A stretch of DNA of 64,000 nucleotides from CAYJPV01 sp964372095 (GCA_964372095.1 CAYJPV010000022.1:1-64000); one strand, 5' to 3'. Counted from the first letter of the stretch, positions 33,010-42,771 are shown. Notes: generated from the sequence alone by a model not told the origin. Program-made: numbers and translations.

Positions 33010-34116
33010 TCACGCGAACTCGGCGCGGCGGATGGTCGTGTCGTCAATCAGGCCGGGGACGATCCGCACGCCGATCCCGGGGCCGGCCGGCAGCGGAATC
33101 GTTCCGTCCGGCTGCACCTCGATTGGCGGATCGATCAGATCCGGCACGTAATACCGCCTGCTGGCCGCGACGTCGCCGGGCAAGGTGAAGTTCGGCAACG
33201 ACGACAGGTGCAGGTTGTGGGCCCGGCCGATGCCCGACTCCAGCATACCGCCGTGCCACACCGGAATGCCGTGCGACGCGCACAGATCGTGCAGCCGGAT
33301 GGACTCGCCATGCCCGCCAACGCGCCCGGGTTTGACGTTGATGATCCGGCAGGCTCCGGCAGCAATGGCGTCCCGCGCGTGACGCACGCTGTGAATCGAC
33401 TCGTCGAGGCACACGGGCGTCGCCAGGCGACGTTGCAGCACGGCGTGGTCGGCGATGTCCTCGTACTCGAGGGGCTGCTCGATCATCAGCAGCCCGAATT
33501 CGTCAAGGCGGGCGAGGTGTTCCGCGTCGCGCAGCGTGTACGCGGCGTTGGCGTCCACCATCAGCGGCACGTCGCCGAACCGCCGGCGGATGATCCGCAC
33601 GGCATCGACGTCCCAGCCCGGCTTCACCTTGATCTTGATGCGGCGATACCCCTCGGCGAGTTCGGCGCCGACCCGCTCGACGAGGTCGTCCAGTGAGTCC
33701 TGGATCCCGATGGAGACGCCCGCCGGGATGTCCCTGGCCGTGCCGCCCAGCACCTGGTGAAGGGGCAGGCCCTGCTGCCGGGCGAACAGGTCCCACGCCG
33801 CCATCTCGACGGCGGCCTTGGCCATGTTGTGCCCCCGCACGCGGGCCATCGCCGGGTAGACGTCGGCGGGATGCGCGAACGCCCGGCCCAGCACGAGGGG
33901 CGCCAGAAACGTCGCGGTGATGTGCCACGCCGTCTCGACCGTTTCGGAGCTGTAGTACGGATCGTTGTCCGCCACACACTCGCCGAGTCCCGTCTCGCCG
34001 TCACCGTCCACGCGCACCAGCAGGAAGGTCCGATCATGGACGCGGCCGAAACTGGTTTCGAAAACACGCACCAGCGGCAGTCGCAGCACACGCAGTTCGA
34101 GGCGTTCGATTCTCAC
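33010..34116 (-). CDS. menC: o-Succinylbenzoate synthase (MenC) or N-acylamino acid racemase
   Basis: A 368-aa enolase-superfamily enzyme. The muconate-lactonising-type barrel has RIKIKVKPGWD (catalytic Lys), VDANAAY (Asp metal ligand), ..IEQPLEYED (Glu), CLDESIH (Asp) and NVKPGRVGG (Lys), plus GGMLESGIGRAHN typical of MenC/NSAR. OSB synthase serves menaquinone synthesis. The same fold also racemises N-acylamino acids, so the name is probable rather than certain. GTG 34116 follows AGGAA. Confidence 0.8.
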   Translation of the reverse strand: MRIERLELRVLRLPLVRVFETSFGRVHDRTFLLVRVDGDGETGLGECVADNDPYYSSETVETAWHITATFLAPLVLGRAFAHPADVYPAMARVRGHNMAKAAVEMAAWDLFARQQGLPLHQVLGGTARDIPAGVSIGIQDSLDDLVERVGAELAEGYRRIKIKVKPGWDVDAVRIIRRRFGDVPLMVDANAAYTLRDAEHLARLDEFGLLMIEQPLEYEDIADHAVLQRRLATPVCLDESIHSVRHARDAIAAGACRIINVKPGRVGGHGESIRLHDLCASHGIPVWHGGMLESGIGRAHNLHLSSLPNFTLPGDVAASRRYYVPDLIDPPIEVQPDGTIPLPAGPGIGVRIVPGLIDDTTIRRAEFA

Positions 34117-34124
34117 CGGCGTTC

Positions 34125-34766
34125 CTAACGTGGACGCGGCACGTAGTACTGCGTGCCCTTGCCCATGACGCGGATTTGATGGATCAGGTCATCCACCGCC
34201 TCCTCGTCGGCCGAGAAGTCCACCTGCGACGTTTCCACCACCAGCAGGGGCGTCGCGGTGTAGTGGAAGAAGAAATGCTGGTAGGCGTCGTTCAGTTCCT
34301 TGATGTAACCCGCCTCCAGGCTGGGTCCTTCGTGATCGGGCCGCCTGGCCCGCTCTTTCGCCCGCCGGACGAGCAGGTCCGTCGACGCCTGGAGATACAC
34401 GACAAGGTCGGGCTGCGGGATATCACGGGCCAGCAGTTCGTAGACCTTCTGGTAGATGAACAGCTCGTTGTCGTCGAGGCTCAGGTACGCGTAGATCCGA
34501 TCCTTCTCGAACAGGTAGTCGCAGATCGTCACGTGGCTGAACAACTCGGTCTGCCGAAGGGACGTCTGCTGCCGATGGCGGCTCAACAGGAAGAACAGCT
34601 GGGCCTGGAACGCCGACCCCGGCTTCTCCTGGTAGAAGTCCGCCAGGAAGGGGTTGTCGTTGTCCTCGAGCACCGCCGTGGCGTCGAGGCGCACCGACAC
34701 CCGTTCCGCCAGCGCGGTTTTGCCGACCCCCACCGGGCCCTCGATGGCAATGTACTGGTAGTCCAC
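34125..34766 (-). CDS. Deoxynucleoside kinase
   Basis: A 213-aa deoxyadenosine/deoxyguanosine-type kinase. It has the P-loop GPVGVGKT at residues 10-17, an ERVSVRLDATAVLEDNDNPFL region and a conserved DLVVYLQASTD segment, followed by a RRAKERARRPD lid. It phosphorylates salvaged deoxynucleosides. I chose GTG 34766 because the P-loop begins nine residues later, and TATACT lies 8 nt upstream: leaderless. It starts an operon that continues with menC, the HEAT-cyclophilin and AlkC, divergent from accD. Confidence 0.85.
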   Translation of the reverse strand: MDYQYIAIEGPVGVGKTALAERVSVRLDATAVLEDNDNPFLADFYQEKPGSAFQAQLFFLLSRHRQQTSLRQTELFSHVTICDYLFEKDRIYAYLSLDDNELFIYQKVYELLARDIPQPDLVVYLQASTDLLVRRAKERARRPDHEGPSLEAGYIKELNDAYQHFFFHYTATPLLVVETSQVDFSADEEAVDDLIHQIRVMGKGTQYYVPRPR

Positions 34767-34774
34767 CGGGGCTG

Positions 34775-34780
34775 AGTATA
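34775..34780 (-). promoter_or_regulatory. -10 box (TATACT) for the dNK-menC operon
   Basis: TATACT on the minus strand, 8 nt before GTG 34766; no ribosome site. It faces the accD promoter about 45 bp away. Confidence 0.55.
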
Positions 34781-34824
34781 ACGCACGGGCTCCTTGCTGC
34801 TGTCCCACCCCCTCCCATCCCTGA

Positions 34825-34830
34825 TAAACT
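34825..34830 (+). promoter_or_regulatory. -10 box (TAAACT) for accD-folC
   Basis: TAAACT ends 6 nt before the ATG at 34837, and no Shine-Dalgarno is seen. It is the mirror of the divergent TATACT; both fit TANNNT. Confidence 0.5.
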
Positions 34831-34836
34831 GCCTCC

Positions 34837-35733
34837 ATGCCCTGGTTCAAGAAAGAGAAGAAGGCACCGATCCCGGCGCCAGCCAAGGACACGGCGGTTC
34901 GGGTACCCGAAGGCCTCTGGATCAAGTGCCCGACGTGCGCCCAGGTCATCTACAACAAGGACCTGCAGGCGAACCTCCAGGTGTGCCCCAAGTGCTCGCA
35001 TCACTTCCGGATGACCGCCGCCGAACGCCTGGGCATGCTGCTCGACGGGCCCTGGCGGGAGCACGACGATGGCCTGGTGTCGACTGACCCGCTGGACTTC
35101 ACCGATACAAAGCCGTATCGGGATCGCCTGAAGTCCAGCATCAAGAGCACCGGCCGCCGCGACGCCGTGGTCACGGCCACCGGCACGCTCGACGGGCTTC
35201 CGGTCGAAGTGGCCGCCATGGAATACAGCTTCATCGGCGGCAGCATGGGCGTCGTGGTCGGCGAGAAGATCACCCGCGCGATCGAGCGGGCCCTGGCCGC
35301 GCGCGTGCCGATGATCATCGTGTCGTGTTCGGGCGGCGCGCGGATGATGGAAGGCGCGCTGTCGCTCATGCAGATGGCCAAGGTCTCGGCCGCGCTCGCG
35401 CGCCTCGATCGCGCGAGACTCCCGTATATCTCGTTGCTGACCGACCCCACCACCGGCGGCGTGACGGCGAGTTTCGCCATGCTGGGCGACGTGAACATCG
35501 CGGAGCCGAAGGCCCTGATCGGGTTCGCCGGGCCGCGGGTCATCGAACAGACCATCCGCCAGAAACTGCCGGAGGGGTTCCAGCGGAGCGAGTTCCTGCT
35601 CGAACACGGCCTGCTCGACATGGTGGTCGACCGCCGTGAGCTGAAGGCCGCGATCGCCAGGGCCCTGCGTTTCATGGGCGCGCGGGAACAGGCCGCCGTC
35701 GCCGGGCGCGGAGACCTGGCAACCGCCCCCTGA
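34837..35733 (+). CDS. accD: Acetyl-CoA carboxylase carboxyltransferase beta subunit
   Basis: AccD with AccA transfers the carboxyl group from biotin to acetyl-CoA, giving malonyl-CoA for fatty acids. The 298-aa protein has the N-terminal zinc ribbon (Cys31, Cys34, Cys50, Cys53) and the carboxyltransferase segments EYSFIGGSMGVVVGEKI, SGGARMMEG, and TDPTTGGVTASFAMLGD. accA is not in the window. folC begins 1 bp after its stop, a usual accD-folC order. Confidence 0.97.
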   Translation: MPWFKKEKKAPIPAPAKDTAVRVPEGLWIKCPTCAQVIYNKDLQANLQVCPKCSHHFRMTAAERLGMLLDGPWREHDDGLVSTDPLDFTDTKPYRDRLKSSIKSTGRRDAVVTATGTLDGLPVEVAAMEYSFIGGSMGVVVGEKITRAIERALAARVPMIIVSCSGGARMMEGALSLMQMAKVSAALARLDRARLPYISLLTDPTTGGVTASFAMLGDVNIAEPKALIGFAGPRVIEQTIRQKLPEGFQRSEFLLEHGLLDMVVDRRELKAAIARALRFMGAREQAAVAGRGDLATAP

Positions 35734-35734
35734 C

Positions 35735-37057
35735 GTGAACGCCATCGAGTACCTCTTCGGCCTCGAGTTTCACGGCCACAAGTTCGGCCTCGATAACATC
35801 CGCGCCCTCACCGACGAACTGGGACGCCCGCAAGAGGCATTCCGTGCGCTGCACGTGGCCGGGACCAACGGCAAGGGGTCCGTGTGCGCCATGGCCGCGG
35901 CGGCACTCCGCGCGGCCGGTCACCGGACCGGCTGCTACACCTCTCCGCACCTGGTCGATCTCGAAGAACGTTTCCAGGTGGACGGTCGCGCCTTGCCGCA
36001 AGCGCAGGTCGAAGCCGCAGTCGAGGACGTGCGCCTGGCGGCGGACCGCCTGCTGACAACCGGCCGGCTGCGCGCGTTGCCCACGTTCTTCGAAGTGGCT
36101 ACCGCCGCCGCGTTCGAACTGTTCCGCCGCGCCGGCGTCCGCGTCGCCGTCCTCGAAGTCGGGCTGGGCGGGCGGCTGGATGCCACGAACATCGTCTCGC
36201 CCCCTGTCGGCGTCATCACAAACATCGATCTGGAGCACCAGCAGTACCTCGGTCACACGCTGGCCGAGATTGCCTTCGAGAAGGCCGGCATCGTCAAGTC
36301 CGGCATGCAGATCGTCTCAGGAGCCCTGCGGGACGAGGCCCGCGCCGTCATCCGGGATATCTGCCACTCCCGGGGCGCGTCGCTGATCGAGGTCCCCGAT
36401 GACATGACAACGGCCACGTCGTTCGTCGACGGGCGTGTCCGGGTCATCTGCCAGACGCCCGTGCGCGCGTATCCCGCGTGTGTGCTGGGATTGCGGGGGC
36501 GCCATCAACTGGCGAACGCCCTCGTGGCGGTGCGGGCGCTCGAGGCGTTCGACGCGGCGGGTGTCCCGGTGCCCGCCGGCGCCGTCGTCGCGGGTCTCGA
36601 AGGCGCTGTGTGGCCGGGCCGCCTCGACATGATCGAGTGGCCCGGCGGCTGCCGGGTCCTGCTCGACGCCGCCCACAACCCGGCCGGGGCACGCACGCTC
36701 GCCGACTACCTGACGGAGGTGCACCCCGAGGGCCTCCCGCTGGTGATCGGCGCGGTCCGGGACAAAGACCACGAGGCCATGCTCGAGGCACTGCTGCCGC
36801 ACGCCCGGTGCGTGGTCGTCACCGAGCCGCCGACGCCTCGCGCCGCCGCGGCGGCCGACCTGGCAGACGTCGTCCGGCGCGTGGCCCGGTCCGCGGCCAC
36901 GCCGGCGTCAACGCCGTTGATGGTCATCGAAGAACCCGACCCCGGACGAGCCATCGCGCGGGCCGCCCACGAGGGGCGGACGGCCTGTGTGGCGGGCTCG
37001 ATCTTCCTGGTCGGCGCCGTGCTGGCGCTGGCGCGCGCACACGGTCAGCGGGTGTAG
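35735..37057 (+). CDS. folC: Dihydrofolate/folylpolyglutamate synthase
   Basis: FolC adds glutamate to dihydropteroate and to folates. The 440-aa Mur-ligase-family protein has the P-loop GTNGKGSVCAM, then YTSPHLVDLEER, LGGRLDATN and a DAAHNPAGAR segment typical of FolC. GTG 35735 starts 1 bp after the accD stop. lptD follows after a short gap. Confidence 0.95.
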   Translation: MNAIEYLFGLEFHGHKFGLDNIRALTDELGRPQEAFRALHVAGTNGKGSVCAMAAAALRAAGHRTGCYTSPHLVDLEERFQVDGRALPQAQVEAAVEDVRLAADRLLTTGRLRALPTFFEVATAAAFELFRRAGVRVAVLEVGLGGRLDATNIVSPPVGVITNIDLEHQQYLGHTLAEIAFEKAGIVKSGMQIVSGALRDEARAVIRDICHSRGASLIEVPDDMTTATSFVDGRVRVICQTPVRAYPACVLGLRGRHQLANALVAVRALEAFDAAGVPVPAGAVVAGLEGAVWPGRLDMIEWPGGCRVLLDAAHNPAGARTLADYLTEVHPEGLPLVIGAVRDKDHEAMLEALLPHARCVVVTEPPTPRAAAAADLADVVRRVARSAATPASTPLMVIEEPDPGRAIARAAHEGRTACVAGSIFLVGAVLALARAHGQRV

Positions 37058-37093
37058 GACACTGGCACACGGGTCGTGGTAACCTTCGATGAC

Positions 37094-39385
37094 ATGCGTC
37101 GATCGGCCTTGATCCTCTTGTGCGGCGGCCTGCTGGCCGTGGCGGCGGGTGCCGCTGCCCAGACCGTCCCGCTGCCCGGCACGGACGCGGGCCGGCAGCG
37201 GCGCATCGAGCGCCTGGCCGACAACCACTGGAAACTGACAGGCGATGTCGAGATCGAACGGGAAGGGGTACGCCTCTTCGCGGACGAGATGGAGTACTTC
37301 ACCGACACGTTCGTGGTGATCGCAACAGGCAATGTGGTCTTCGCCACGGCATCCCATCGCATCGCGGCCGACAGCGCCGAACTGAACCTGCAGACCAAGC
37401 TGGGCACCTTCGTCAACGCCTCGGGCAGCGCCTCCCTGGGCGATGCCAAGCCGGCGAGCGCCTTCGGGACGCAGGAGCCCGACATCTACTTCTACGGGAA
37501 GTTGATCGAGAAGATCGGCAAGGAGAAGTACCGGATCTCGGATGGCGGGTTCACCGCCTGCGTGCAGCCGAAACCGCGATGGGAGCTGACGTCGGGCACG
37601 GTCATCCTGAGTCTCGACCACTACGCCCTGCTCCTGAATCCGATCATGCGGGTGAAGGGCGTGCCGGTGTTCTACATGCCCGTCATCTACTACCCGATCC
37701 GGAACGACGATCGGTCGACAGGGTTCCTGCTGCCGGTGTACGGGACGTCAACGCTGCGCGGGCACACGATCAGCAACGCGTTTTTCTGGGCCATCGGACG
37801 CAGCCAGGACGCCACGCTGGTGCACGACTGGTTTTCGAGCACGGGCCAGGGATACGGCGGGGAGTATCGGTACGTCGCGGGCCCGACATCCGCCGGCGAC
37901 GCCCGGGTGTACGTGATCAAGGAGAAGCCGACCGAGACGAAGAGCACCAGCGGCGCGGTCACCACCGGTGAAGGCCGGCAGGGTTTCGAGGTGCGGGGCA
38001 ATGTCAGCCAGGGTTTTCCGTTCAAGCTGCGCGGCCGGGCCCGGGTCGACTACTTTTCCAACATCGAAATCCAGCAGAACTACTCCCAGAACATCTATGC
38101 CGCGTCCCTGCGTCAGCGGTACTACGGCGCCAATCTGTCGGGGGCCTGGGGCGCGTACTCGGTGAACGGATCGATCGACCGCAGCGAGCTGTTCTACAGC
38201 ACCACGAGCTCCATCACCGCAGCCGCCCGCCCGCGGCTGTCCTTCGGGCGGGCGGAACGCCCGGTCTGGAGGACTCCCCTCTACGCGTCCTTCGGCGCCG
38301 AGTACGTCGCACTCGCGCGGGAAACGACCTACGGCAAGAGCACCACCGCCCTCGACATCCAGCGCGTGGACATGACGCCGACGGTCCGTCTGCCCTTCCG
38401 GAAGTGGGCGTTCCTCACCGTCAACTCGTCGGCGTCCTGGCGGTACACACGGTGGAACAAGAGCCAGGGGCCGGGCAGCACGATTCTGGAAGAACCGGTC
38501 AGCCGGTCCTTCTTCGAACTGCGGAGCCGCATCGTCGGCCCCGTCTTCAGCCGGATCTGGAACACGAACTCGGGGTACGCGGAAAAGATCAAGCACACGA
38601 TCGAGCCGAGCGTGACGATTGATCGTGTGACCGCTTTCGACACGTTCACCAAGATCGTCAAGCTGGACAGTATCGACTACACCATCGGCGGGTCGACGCG
38701 GTTCACCTACGGGCTCGAGAACCGGATCTATGCCAAGCGGCCGGTGAAAGGCCGCCAGGGGCAGGCCCGGGAGATTTTCAGTGTGATCGTACGCCAGACC
38801 TACTACACCGATGAGAACGCGTCGTCGGTCGACGGGTCCTACCAGTCGGGGTTCACGGTGCAGCTGGCCGCCCCGTCCAAGTTTTCCCCGATTTCACTCC
38901 AGGCGCGGGCGACGCCACTGACCGGGCTGGCTGCGGACCTGCGGGTGGAGTACGACAAGCAGATCGAGACCATCAAGACCCTGGGCCTGAGCGGCAGCGT
39001 CGCGGTCAAGAGCTGGGCCATCGTGTCGGGAGCCTGGAACAAGCAGCGGTATTTCTTCGACCCCAAGAACCCGGCGAAGATCTCCGCCGAGTATCAGTTC
39101 ATCTCGGGCGGCGGGTCGCTGCGCCTGCTCAACGGCCGGCTCGGCGGCGACCTGTCGTTCAACTACGACGTCACGCGCGAAGTGATGATGCAGCGGCGGA
39201 TGATCGGGTTCTACAACATCCAGTGCTGCGGCATCGCCGTCGAATACCAGGTGTACGATTTCTCCGGCTACAGCTCGTTCGTCGTGCCGAAAGACAAACG
39301 GTTCAACATCTCGCTGACGCTCGCCGGCCTCGGGACGTTCTCCAACTTCCTCGGCGCGTTCGGCGGCGGCGGCTCTACACGGTAG
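37094..39385 (+). CDS. lptD: LPS-assembly outer membrane protein LptD
   Basis: LptD with LptE inserts lipopolysaccharide into the outer leaflet. The 763-aa protein has a signal peptide (about 1-22), an OstA/LptA-like beta-jellyroll (about 40-135, GDVEIEREGVRLFADEMEY), and a large beta-barrel with aromatic-rich strands to the end. I chose ATG 37094 at the start of the signal peptide; GTG 37076 is upstream but adds six hydrophilic residues. It shows the organism has LPS. A TAACCT box ends 8 nt upstream. Confidence 0.88.
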   Translation: MRRSALILLCGGLLAVAAGAAAQTVPLPGTDAGRQRRIERLADNHWKLTGDVEIEREGVRLFADEMEYFTDTFVVIATGNVVFATASHRIAADSAELNLQTKLGTFVNASGSASLGDAKPASAFGTQEPDIYFYGKLIEKIGKEKYRISDGGFTACVQPKPRWELTSGTVILSLDHYALLLNPIMRVKGVPVFYMPVIYYPIRNDDRSTGFLLPVYGTSTLRGHTISNAFFWAIGRSQDATLVHDWFSSTGQGYGGEYRYVAGPTSAGDARVYVIKEKPTETKSTSGAVTTGEGRQGFEVRGNVSQGFPFKLRGRARVDYFSNIEIQQNYSQNIYAASLRQRYYGANLSGAWGAYSVNGSIDRSELFYSTTSSITAAARPRLSFGRAERPVWRTPLYASFGAEYVALARETTYGKSTTALDIQRVDMTPTVRLPFRKWAFLTVNSSASWRYTRWNKSQGPGSTILEEPVSRSFFELRSRIVGPVFSRIWNTNSGYAEKIKHTIEPSVTIDRVTAFDTFTKIVKLDSIDYTIGGSTRFTYGLENRIYAKRPVKGRQGQAREIFSVIVRQTYYTDENASSVDGSYQSGFTVQLAAPSKFSPISLQARATPLTGLAADLRVEYDKQIETIKTLGLSGSVAVKSWAIVSGAWNKQRYFFDPKNPAKISAEYQFISGGGSLRLLNGRLGGDLSFNYDVTREVMMQRRMIGFYNIQCCGIAVEYQVYDFSGYSSFVVPKDKRFNISLTLAGLGTFSNFLGAFGGGGSTR

Positions 39386-39389
39386 GACC

Positions 39390-40349
39390 ATGAGCACCCG
39401 TCCGACGGTCCTCGTCACCGGCGCGGCCGGCTTTGCCGGCAGTCACCTGCTCGATCTGCTGGCCCGCAGCGACGCACGGGTGGTGGCATGGCGGCGCCCC
39501 GGCATCGGAGCCGACGTGCAGGCCCGGTATCCGGGCGTCGCCTGGCGCGAACTCGAACTGCTCGACGCGGAGGCGGTCCGCCGCGAGGTCGCGTCTGTCG
39601 CGCCGGCGTTCATCTACCATCTGGCCGGCGCGCCGCACGTGGGGAATTCCTGGAGCACCGCGTCCGATACGCTTGCGATCAACGTCCTCGCCACGCACCA
39701 TCTGCTCGAGGCGCTGCGAGCGGCCGGACTCCGGAGCCGCGTCGTGGTGCCCAGTTCGGCGTACGTGTACAAGCCGGCAGACCACCCGCTGCGGGAAGAC
39801 GACCCCATCCAGTCGACCAATCCGTACGCCCTGAGCAAGATCGCGACCGAACTCGCGGCACAGCTGGCCGCGCGGGACGACGGGATTCCGGTGGTCGTCT
39901 CCCGATCGTTCAACCACATCGGCCCCCGGCAGGATCCGTCGTTCTTCGCCGCCGCGGTGGCCCGCCAGATCGCGCAGATCGAGCGGCACCAGCTCGAGCC
40001 GGTCATCAAGGTCGGCAACCTCGACTCCTACCGGGACTTCACCGACGTGCGCGACACGGTGCGCGCCTACCAGGCGCTGGTGGAGCGCGGCGAACCCGGC
40101 GGCATCTACAACGTCTGCTCCGGGCACCCGATGAAGGTACGCACGCTGCTGGACGGCCTGGTCAGCCTCGCGAAGGTTCCGGTCACCGTCGAGATCGATC
40201 CCGCGCGGTTCCGGCCGCACGACACACCGGTCATCGTCGGTGATCCCGGCCGGCTGATGCGGGAACTGGGCTGGGCGCCTCTGGTGCCGTTCGATCAGAC
40301 CCTGCGCGACCTACTGGATTACTGGAGAGAGGCCGTCGTCACGTCGTGA
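39390..40349 (+). CDS. NAD-dependent sugar epimerase/reductase (extended SDR)
   Basis: A 319-aa extended SDR. The N-terminal nucleotide-binding motif is TGAAGFAGSHLLD; the catalytic YALSK is at about 147-151 (Tyr-x-x-x-Lys) and FNHIGPRQ follows. It resembles GDP-mannose 4,6-dehydratase and GDP-6-deoxy-mannose reductase (RmD). It lies 4 bp after lptD, suggesting a role in LPS or other surface sugar synthesis. The exact sugar is not settled. Confidence 0.82.
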   Translation: MSTRPTVLVTGAAGFAGSHLLDLLARSDARVVAWRRPGIGADVQARYPGVAWRELELLDAEAVRREVASVAPAFIYHLAGAPHVGNSWSTASDTLAINVLATHHLLEALRAAGLRSRVVVPSSAYVYKPADHPLREDDPIQSTNPYALSKIATELAAQLAARDDGIPVVVSRSFNHIGPRQDPSFFAAAVARQIAQIERHQLEPVIKVGNLDSYRDFTDVRDTVRAYQALVERGEPGGIYNVCSGHPMKVRTLLDGLVSLAKVPVTVEIDPARFRPHDTPVIVGDPGRLMRELGWAPLVPFDQTLRDLLDYWREAVVTS

Positions 40350-40422
40350 ACGTCGGCGGCCCGTTCATCCGCCCCGCCGCGCCTGCGGCGGGACGTGAGC
40401 CGCCGGCGAGTCTGGAGTCATC

Positions 40423-41421
40423 GTGAGGGTGCTGGTGACGGGCGGGACGGGGTACCTCGGCCAGGCGGTGGTGCGCCTGCTCCACCGCGCCGGCCACGAC
40501 GTGGTGCTCTATGGCCGCCGCGCCGCTGAGGCCGCGGCGGGGTTCACGGGCGGGGCCCCCGCCGTCACGGGTGTCGATGCGGATATCCGGGACGCCGCGC
40601 GCCTGACCGCCGCGGCCCGCGGGTGCGAGATCCTGCTCCACATGGCTGCGCTCGTGGCCGTCTGGCGACGACGGGCCGCGGACTTCGATGACGTCAACGT
40701 CAGCGGGCTGCGGCACGTCCTCGAGGCCGCACGAACCTGCGGCGTTCGGCGCGTGGTCTACACATCGTCATTCCTCGCGCCCGTCCCCGCGACGCTCAGC
40801 GGCGCGCCAGCCTGGAACGACTACCAGCGCACGAAAGCCGCTGCCGACCACCTCGCCGATGCGGCCGTTGAACGCGGCGCCCCGCTGGTTCGTCTCTACC
40901 CGGGCGTGATCTACGGACCAGGTCCGCTGACCGACGGTAACCTCGTGGGCAGGCAGATCGCCGACCACCTCGCCGGTCGTCTGCCCGGCCTGGTCGGCGC
41001 CGACCGGATCTGGTCCTTCGCGTACATCGACGACGTGGCGGCGGCGCACGTCGCCGCCGTCGAACGGGGGGCCGGTGGTCGCCGGTACCTCCTGGGCGGT
41101 GACAACGCCACGCAGATGCGGCCTTTCGAAATCCTGCGAGACGTGACCGGCCGCCCTCTGCCGCGGCGCCTGCCGGCGTGGCTGGTTGCCGCCGGCGCGG
41201 CGGCCGGTGAACTGGGCGCCGCCGCCCTCGGCCGGGCGCCGCTCGTGACAACCGGCACACTGGAAATCCTGCTGCGCGACTGGCCCCTGAACAGCGAACT
41301 GGCCCAGGACGAGCTCGGCTATCGTGTGACCCCAATCCCGGCTGGCATCGGGGCCATCATCGATCAGCTGGTGCAGCCGGGCGGGACCGCCCCGCCGGAC
41401 GCCCGATCCGACATGTCGTAA
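40423..41421 (+). CDS. NAD-dependent epimerase of the HpnA/dihydroflavonol-reductase type
   Basis: A 332-aa extended SDR with VTGGTGYLGQAVVR, catalytic YQRTK and the YPGVIYGPG segment. It resembles hopanoid-associated HpnA and plant dihydroflavonol-4-reductase-like proteins. It precedes the prenol-kinase fusion and the prenyltransferase, so an isoprenoid or terpenoid substrate is worth considering. GTG 40423 has GGAG 5 nt upstream. Confidence 0.8.
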   Translation: MRVLVTGGTGYLGQAVVRLLHRAGHDVVLYGRRAAEAAAGFTGGAPAVTGVDADIRDAARLTAAARGCEILLHMAALVAVWRRRAADFDDVNVSGLRHVLEAARTCGVRRVVYTSSFLAPVPATLSGAPAWNDYQRTKAAADHLADAAVERGAPLVRLYPGVIYGPGPLTDGNLVGRQIADHLAGRLPGLVGADRIWSFAYIDDVAAAHVAAVERGAGGRRYLLGGDNATQMRPFEILRDVTGRPLPRRLPAWLVAAGAAAGELGAAALGRAPLVTTGTLEILLRDWPLNSELAQDELGYRVTPIPAGIGAIIDQLVQPGGTAPPDARSDMS

Positions 41422-41436
41422 GATAGGCAGACCATC

Positions 41437-42771
41437 GTGTTCTCCGAAACCCGTCGACAAATCATTCACATCGGCATGGTCGGGTTCGCGCTGGCGCTGC
41501 GTTACCTGACCTGGTGGCAGGCGGCGCTGTGCGCCCTGCTCGCCCTGACGTTCAACGCGCTCGTCCTGCCGAGGCTTGCAGGCACAACCCTGAGCCGCCC
41601 CGTCGACAAGGCCCGCGGGTACGTGCTCGGCATCCTGCTGTATCCGCTGGCGGTGCTGCTGCTGATCGTGGCCTTCCCCCGCCGTCCCGACATCGCGGCG
41701 GCGGCCTGGGGCATCCTCGCCTGCGGCGATGGCGCGGCCACGCTGGTGGGGCGGGCGATCGGGCGTCGCGCGCTGCCGTGGAATCCTGACAAGACGCTGG
41801 AAGGGACGCTGGCGTTCCTGGTGGCCGCCGGCACGATGGCCGTGTTCCTGGCGTGGTGGAACGCGCCCGCCGCGACGCCCGTGCCGTCGGCGTGGTTCAT
41901 CGTGGCCGCACCGCTCGTGGCCGCGGCGGTCGCTGCGTTGGCCGAGACACTGCCCATCCAGCTCGACGACAACATCACGGTGCCCACGGTTGCCGGCGCC
42001 ACCCTGTGGGCCCTCAGCCTGGTCGATGGCGGCGCGTGGGCGGCATCACTGCCGCTCATCCAGTCGAACCTCGTGCCCGCGCTTGCAGTCAACACCGTCG
42101 TGGCCGTTGCCGGGTGGCGAGCCGGCACGGTGCGGCTTTCGGGCATGCTCGCCGGATGGACGATTGGTGTCGTCGTGTATGCCGCCGCAGGCTGGCAAGG
42201 CTGGGCGCTGCTGTTTGCCACGTTCCTGGCGGCAACCGTGACGTCGAGACTCGGACTGAAACGGAAAGCCGTGCTCGGCATTGCTGAAGAGCGGGAAGGA
42301 CGGCGCGGCGGCGGCAACGCGTTCGCGAACACCGGCCTGGCGGCGATCGCCGCGGCCCTGGCCGTCTGCACGCCGTATCGCGATGCCGCGTTGCTGGCGT
42401 TCGTCACCGTACTCGTCACCGGCGGCAGCGACACCGTGGCCAGCGAGATCGGCAAAGCGTGGGGCGGCAAGGCGTACCTGGTGACCACGCTGAAACACGT
42501 GCGGCCAGGCACGCCAGGAGCCATGTCGCTGGAGGGCACGGCGGCCGGCCTGATTGCGGCCCTGGTCCTGGCGTGGACCGGATCGGTGCTGGGCCTCATT
42601 CCGGGCGCCTGGATCTGGGCGGCGGTCGGGGGCGCGTGTGCCGGGTCGCTCATCGAGAGCGCCATGGCCGCGACGCTCGAAGGCGCCGGCTACGTGAACA
42701 ACGATGTCTTGAACTTCCTCAACACGGCCGCAGGCGCCATCACGGCCATCGTCCTGATGAGGTACCTGTGA
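41437..42771 (+). CDS. VTE5-like/VTE6-like (DUF92) fusion: putative prenol and prenyl-phosphate kinase
   Basis: A 444-aa membrane protein with about twelve hydrophobic segments. The N-terminal half (about 1-190) matches the phytol/dolichol kinase type (ACGDGAATLVGR then PWNPDKTLEGTLAF). The C-terminal half (about 200-444) is DUF92, the VTE6 family, with GGSDTVASEIGKAWGG and HVRPGTPGAMSLEGTAAG. In plants VTE5 and VTE6 successively phosphorylate phytol to phytyl diphosphate. Here both appear in one chain. It overlaps the UbiA gene by GTGA, which fits supply of a prenyl diphosphate to that enzyme. Confidence 0.82.
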   Translation: MFSETRRQIIHIGMVGFALALRYLTWWQAALCALLALTFNALVLPRLAGTTLSRPVDKARGYVLGILLYPLAVLLLIVAFPRRPDIAAAAWGILACGDGAATLVGRAIGRRALPWNPDKTLEGTLAFLVAAGTMAVFLAWWNAPAATPVPSAWFIVAAPLVAAAVAALAETLPIQLDDNITVPTVAGATLWALSLVDGGAWAASLPLIQSNLVPALAVNTVVAVAGWRAGTVRLSGMLAGWTIGVVVYAAAGWQGWALLFATFLAATVTSRLGLKRKAVLGIAEEREGRRGGGNAFANTGLAAIAAALAVCTPYRDAALLAFVTVLVTGGSDTVASEIGKAWGGKAYLVTTLKHVRPGTPGAMSLEGTAAGLIAALVLAWTGSVLGLIPGAWIWAAVGGACAGSLIESAMAATLEGAGYVNNDVLNFLNTAAGAITAIVLMRYL

